Assembly: GCA_964478335.1 (NCBI GenBank)
Contig: CAYZIC010000029.1
Location: 1-23,974, forward strand
Length of the DNA stretch: 23,974 bases
Source: CAYZIC01 sp964478335
GTDB lineage: Bacteria; Verrucomicrobiota; Kiritimatiellia; RFP12; DVOR01
Direction: 5' to 3'
The notes beneath the pieces are model-generated. The model ran no database searches and was not told the DNA's origin. It worked only from the letters and a program-made list of their open reading frames with translations. The position numbers and the translations under genes are program-made. Below, one piece after another: positions 20,895 to 23,974 of this stretch (positions are counted from its first letter, which is position 1; every line of letters begins with the position of its first letter).

Positions 20895-22873
20895 TTAGCG
20901 GATGTCCAATTCTCTTTACATTGTTTGACTCTATAGCGCAAAACGCTATAGAGATAGAGGGGGAGCTCTGGGAGTATGTCTCTGCAGATCGATAGACTTG
21001 ATTTGAGATCGAGGTATTTGCGAGGCGGGCCCGCGAAGTAGTACATTTGCTGGCATTTGACCTTGGTTGGGTTTTGAGGCCAGACCCAGAGATGCTCGGA
21101 GATGACGAATCGAGGGGTTTGATTGGTTAAGTGGTTGGCCATTTCCAACGGTGTCTGCCAATCAACTCTTTTGAGGCCAAATTCAGGAAGTATACGATGG
21201 TAATAGTAGTCAAATAGATGGGGCGAGGGGATGTCCTTGGGGAGGTTTTGCCATGCGGCTAAGCAGCGTCCATCTTGTCGATAGCGATCATGTAGCGAGA
21301 GGACGTAGGCTTTTGGGGCAACCTCTTCTTGGAGAGCTGTGATAATCGAAAAGGTATAGATCGACAATCCTGTGGCGATGATCATCTTACCAATTAAGAC
21401 GACATAGGTCGAGACTGATAGGAGGACTAAGATGGCAATGCTTAAGATGCGGCCGAGTATGGGCGATGATAGTTTGTTTTTGGTGAATCCATTGATCGCC
21501 AAAATGACTGGAAAGAGCCACAACTGCGGGACATATCGCACGTATCCAATAAAGCGAGCCGGCTGTAGAAATGACGAGATGATAATGACAACCAATAGCC
21601 ATGGTACCGGGCATCGCCTCGTTACCAATAGCAGGATTAAGGTCAAGATCATAACCCCTCTAAATGAGCCTCCGAGACCGCCCACTTGGTCAAGGTGAAA
21701 AACTGGATGGAAATCTTTTTTGCCGAGTTTCCACTCGTAGTAGCGATGGGCTGCCCATTTGGATATATAGGCATTGACCGTGCGTCCCACGTATCCCATG
21801 GCTGCAGCATCGTCATTGATTAGGTTAAAATCCTCTGTCATGGCGGGCAATTCGACATCCGTGCTAAAGGTGTGCTGTGGGTAAAAAGGTCCCCCAAACT
21901 GAATCCAGTTTGTCAAATAGGGCGAGAATCCTACCGTTAGGGCAAAGATTGCACCACAGACGTAGGCGACAATCCAGCGTGTCAAATAGGTTGCTGGGCG
22001 GGTCTTTTTGATCACTGACCAAGTGATCGGAATCATAAATACTGATCCACTGATCACCGCAGAAATAACCCCCGTGAACTTGAGGTTTGTGCCGATAATC
22101 AGCGCTACGACGGTGTAGATGAGCCAACGAGGGTCTGCCGTTTTACGATAGACGCAGCTTGTTAAGAGCATGATCAACATTAAACTGTAGAGCGATCCAT
22201 CTTGTGCACCACAAAAAGCCGAGACGACACAGCCAGGGGCTAGCATAAGGATTGAGGTATAAAAGAGCCTAAACTTGCCATAGATTTGAAAGAGCAATGG
22301 GGCGGTTTTCCACGCGACACCACCCAACGAGATCGCAGTGAGTAAGATGAGCGTATCGCCAGATTCGATATTGCCCGTAAAAAGATAGGAAACGGCACTA
22401 TAGATCCACCCAGCACGAGGCAGGTAGGCCGCATGGTAAGGATTAAATGTAGCAGGATTGAGATGCAATGCGGCAAGGAGCTCTTCGCGAGTCGCATCAA
22501 AAACAGGATTCCACCCACGCACTAAGAAATCTGCAGCTGGTAGATGATAGGCCTGAGCATCCCACCAAGAAAAGATCACAAAGCAACTGTCTAAGAGAAA
22601 GCACCCCACAATGATGAGCCAGAGCCATCCCATGCGCTTGATGCCCTGCCTCCACGTGGGGCCACCCAAAATTGCTAGCGTAGACGCAGTGAGCATCCCC
22701 GCAATGCCTTGCCACAGTGAGACCACCCCTCCGCATAAAAAAGCAACCGCCGAGCACATGACTATCGCTGTCGGGAAAACCAGCACGACCAAAGGAAGCG
22801 AAAAGAGCTGCGCTTGCATGATTCGTCTAATGCAAGAGAGAGCATTTTTTAAGAGCGATAGGATCGATTTCAT
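20891..22873 (-). CDS. Polytopic membrane protein, GT-C glycosyltransferase-like
   Basis: 660 aa with about 12 hydrophobic segments. The early loop WWDAQAYHLPAADFLVRGW (D105, H110) and NWIQFGGPFYP later fit the GT-C fold of ArnT/PMT-type enzymes that use polyprenyl-phosphate sugars, where an acidic residue in the first outer loop is catalytic. The C-terminal 150 residues form a soluble segment without a recognised motif. I infer transfer of a sugar to an envelope lipid or protein; donor and acceptor are unknown. First gene of the overlapping operon that leads to TraB-like, lnt, dut, hemL and rlmN. AAAGG precedes the ATG. A promoter could lie in the 122 bp before it, but none is clear. Confidence 0.65.
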   Translation of the reverse strand: MKSILSLLKNALSCIRRIMQAQLFSLPLVVLVFPTAIVMCSAVAFLCGGVVSLWQGIAGMLTASTLAILGGPTWRQGIKRMGWLWLIIVGCFLLDSCFVIFSWWDAQAYHLPAADFLVRGWNPVFDATREELLAALHLNPATFNPYHAAYLPRAGWIYSAVSYLFTGNIESGDTLILLTAISLGGVAWKTAPLLFQIYGKFRLFYTSILMLAPGCVVSAFCGAQDGSLYSLMLIMLLTSCVYRKTADPRWLIYTVVALIIGTNLKFTGVISAVISGSVFMIPITWSVIKKTRPATYLTRWIVAYVCGAIFALTVGFSPYLTNWIQFGGPFYPQHTFSTDVELPAMTEDFNLINDDAAAMGYVGRTVNAYISKWAAHRYYEWKLGKKDFHPVFHLDQVGGLGGSFRGVMILTLILLLVTRRCPVPWLLVVIIISSFLQPARFIGYVRYVPQLWLFPVILAINGFTKNKLSSPILGRILSIAILVLLSVSTYVVLIGKMIIATGLSIYTFSIITALQEEVAPKAYVLSLHDRYRQDGRCLAAWQNLPKDIPSPHLFDYYYHRILPEFGLKRVDWQTPLEMANHLTNQTPRFVISEHLWVWPQNPTKVKCQQMYYFAGPPRKYLDLKSSLSICRDILPELPLYLYSVLRYRVKQCKENWTSAK

Positions 22874-22900
22874 GAGCAGCCTTTGCTACTGAGGAATGAT

Positions 22901-22938
22901 AAAAGACGGCGTTGCGCACTGAGCCGCAAGCCGTCTTT
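22901..22938 (-). terminator. Intrinsic terminator after the parvulin gene
   Basis: AAAGACGGC pairs with GCCGTCTTT, and an inner TTGCG pairs with CGCAA, with one bulged base and an 8-base loop. On the minus strand the stem ends in TTTT. It separates the parvulin gene (stop at 22996) from the GT-C operon start (22873). Confidence 0.8.
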
Positions 22939-22995
22939 CATGGAGTGTCCCCTTACGAGGCATCAAGTAAACAAGTCAAGCACGACGAGCGTATT

Positions 22996-23974
22996 TTACT
23001 TGCTTGCGGTTGCCGCAGGAGCAGGAGCGACTACAGGAGTTGCCGCAGGTGCGGGAGCAGCCATTTCGGGGAAGAGCTTAGAGGTGATCTTTGCCTTTTC
23101 TTGGAGATCCTTAAAGAACGCCTGCATTGCTTCGGTTGAGCGCTGAGCCTTGAGCCCTTGAGCGACCTGCTCGGCGGTTTGCATGGGCTGGACTTGCTTA
23201 GCGATCATGGCAAGCTGGACTTGCTCAGGCTTATCCTTACCCGTGGTGATCAAGATGTGAGAGGCGGTAACCTTGCCAGCCTTGTCATCACGAGCAATGA
23301 CCTTGATGATGTGGTACCCAAATTGGGTCTTGATGATCGGACCTACTTCGCCGATGGGTTGCTCAAAAGCAGCCTTTTCGAATTCTGGGACCATTTGGCC
23401 CTTGCCGAATTCGCCGAGGCTACCCTTAGCGCGCTTACCCGATGGGCATTCTGAGGATTCTTCTGCGGCAGTACCAAAGTCCTTACCTGCGATGATCTCC
23501 TTACGAATCTTTTCGGTCATTGCCTTAGCGACATCGTCAGACATTGCAGGCTCTGCAGAAATGCGCTTGATGAGCTTAAAGAATCCCTTCATACCTGCAG
23601 GTGCGATGATTGGGGAGAGGTCGCCATCTTTCATACCCTTAAGAGCTGTTGCGAATTCGGGAGGCAGGCTGCTGATGGGGAGGGTGAGGGGCTCTTTCAT
23701 CATGGAGTCGGTCTTAGCCAAATCCTCAATCTTAGCGGTGCCGTCTTTGACCTTTTTCATATCTGCAGCGAGCAATTCGTCAAGAGCTTTATTTTCATTG
23801 GCCGCAGCATCAACGATCTTGTTGATCTCTTCTGCGGAAACGACGATCTTGTCCTCTACCTCGGCCTTGACCAAAGCTTGAATCAAGAGCTGGTCATCCA
23901 AGAATTTCTTGGCTGCGTCTTTGCCACCAGGGAACTTTGCAAACTGCTCATCAAGCGTGGTGCCATTTTTAGCG
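22996..23974 (-). CDS. Parvulin-type peptidyl-prolyl cis-trans isomerase (5' end beyond window)
   Basis: 325 codons visible; the frame stays open to the window edge, so the start lies outside and the in-frame TTG at 23901 is not a real start. The visible part begins with a SurA/PrsA-like helical region (FPGGKDAAKKFLDDQLLIQ). A parvulin core follows (GSLGEFGKGQMVPEFEKAAFEQPIGEV, then TQFGYHIIKV), preceded by a partial earlier copy (LPPEFATALKGMKDGDLSPI). The ASHILI strand that normally opens a parvulin domain appears after the core here. The tail is Ala/Pro-rich (APAPAATPVVAPAPAATASK). Likely a periplasmic or outer-membrane-protein chaperone; a signal sequence cannot be checked. Confidence 0.85.
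   Translation of the reverse strand, partial: AKNGTTLDEQFAKFPGGKDAAKKFLDDQLLIQALVKAEVEDKIVVSAEEINKIVDAAANENKALDELLAADMKKVKDGTAKIEDLAKTDSMMKEPLTLPISSLPPEFATALKGMKDGDLSPIIAPAGMKGFFKLIKRISAEPAMSDDVAKAMTEKIRKEIIAGKDFGTAAEESSECPSGKRAKGSLGEFGKGQMVPEFEKAAFEQPIGEVGPIIKTQFGYHIIKVIARDDKAGKVTASHILITTGKDKPEQVQLAMIAKQVQPMQTAEQVAQGLKAQRSTEAMQAFFKDLQEKAKITSKLFPEMAAPAPAATPVVAPAPAATASK

Overview
The window looks like chromosome from a Gram-negative bacterium. It encodes apolipoprotein N-acyltransferase (Lnt), a signal-peptide periplasmic protein with a haem motif and a parvulin-type peptidyl-prolyl isomerase. The GluRS, with HIGN and KPYSKRDG signatures, reminds me of the PVC superphylum, perhaps Lentisphaerota or Kiritimatiellota. 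That placement rests on remembered sequence style, not on a search. Apart from a group II intron at the left edge the region is mostly chromosomal housekeeping; there is no phage, plasmid, CRISPR, rRNA or tRNA gene.

Left edge (1-493): the 3' part of a group II intron, with a textbook 34-nt domain V and a domain VI carrying a bulged A. It has no reverse transcriptase; a 50-codon ORF sits where the intron protein would normally be. Plus-strand block (652-8485): a PAQR/hemolysin-III membrane protein, a HAD phosphatase, a large polytopic membrane protein, a secreted beta-propeller-like protein with a CxxCH motif, a radical SAM protein and a tRNA CCA-adding-type nucleotidyltransferase. Several of these overlap by ATGA or a few bases, so they are probably one transcript. 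A NudC-like NADH pyrophosphatase follows after an array of tandem mini-hairpins. A strong bidirectional terminator (8667-8701) separates this block from the convergent chaperone genes.

Minus-strand chaperone block (12651 to 8724): dnaK, groES and groEL in one direction without dnaJ or grpE. The DnaK tail carries an unusual Cys cluster. About 70-90 bp upstream of dnaK lies what reads as a perfect sigma-54 (-24/-12) promoter, with G/T-rich direct repeats upstream of it and a palindrome in the leader. I found no CIRCE element. This is the most interesting regulatory signal in the window.

Further right, all minus strand: a membrane-anchored metallophosphoesterase just downstream of gltX, which has a near-consensus sigma-70 promoter. 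Then comes a tightly overlapping six-gene operon reading GT-C-like membrane protein, TraB/GumN-like secreted protein, lnt, dut, hemL and rlmN. Finally there is a parvulin-type isomerase gene that runs off the right edge and ends in a strong hairpin terminator.

The two least understood units are the membrane protein / CxxCH propeller / radical SAM set (1947-6132) and the sigma-54-like control of the chaperone operon.
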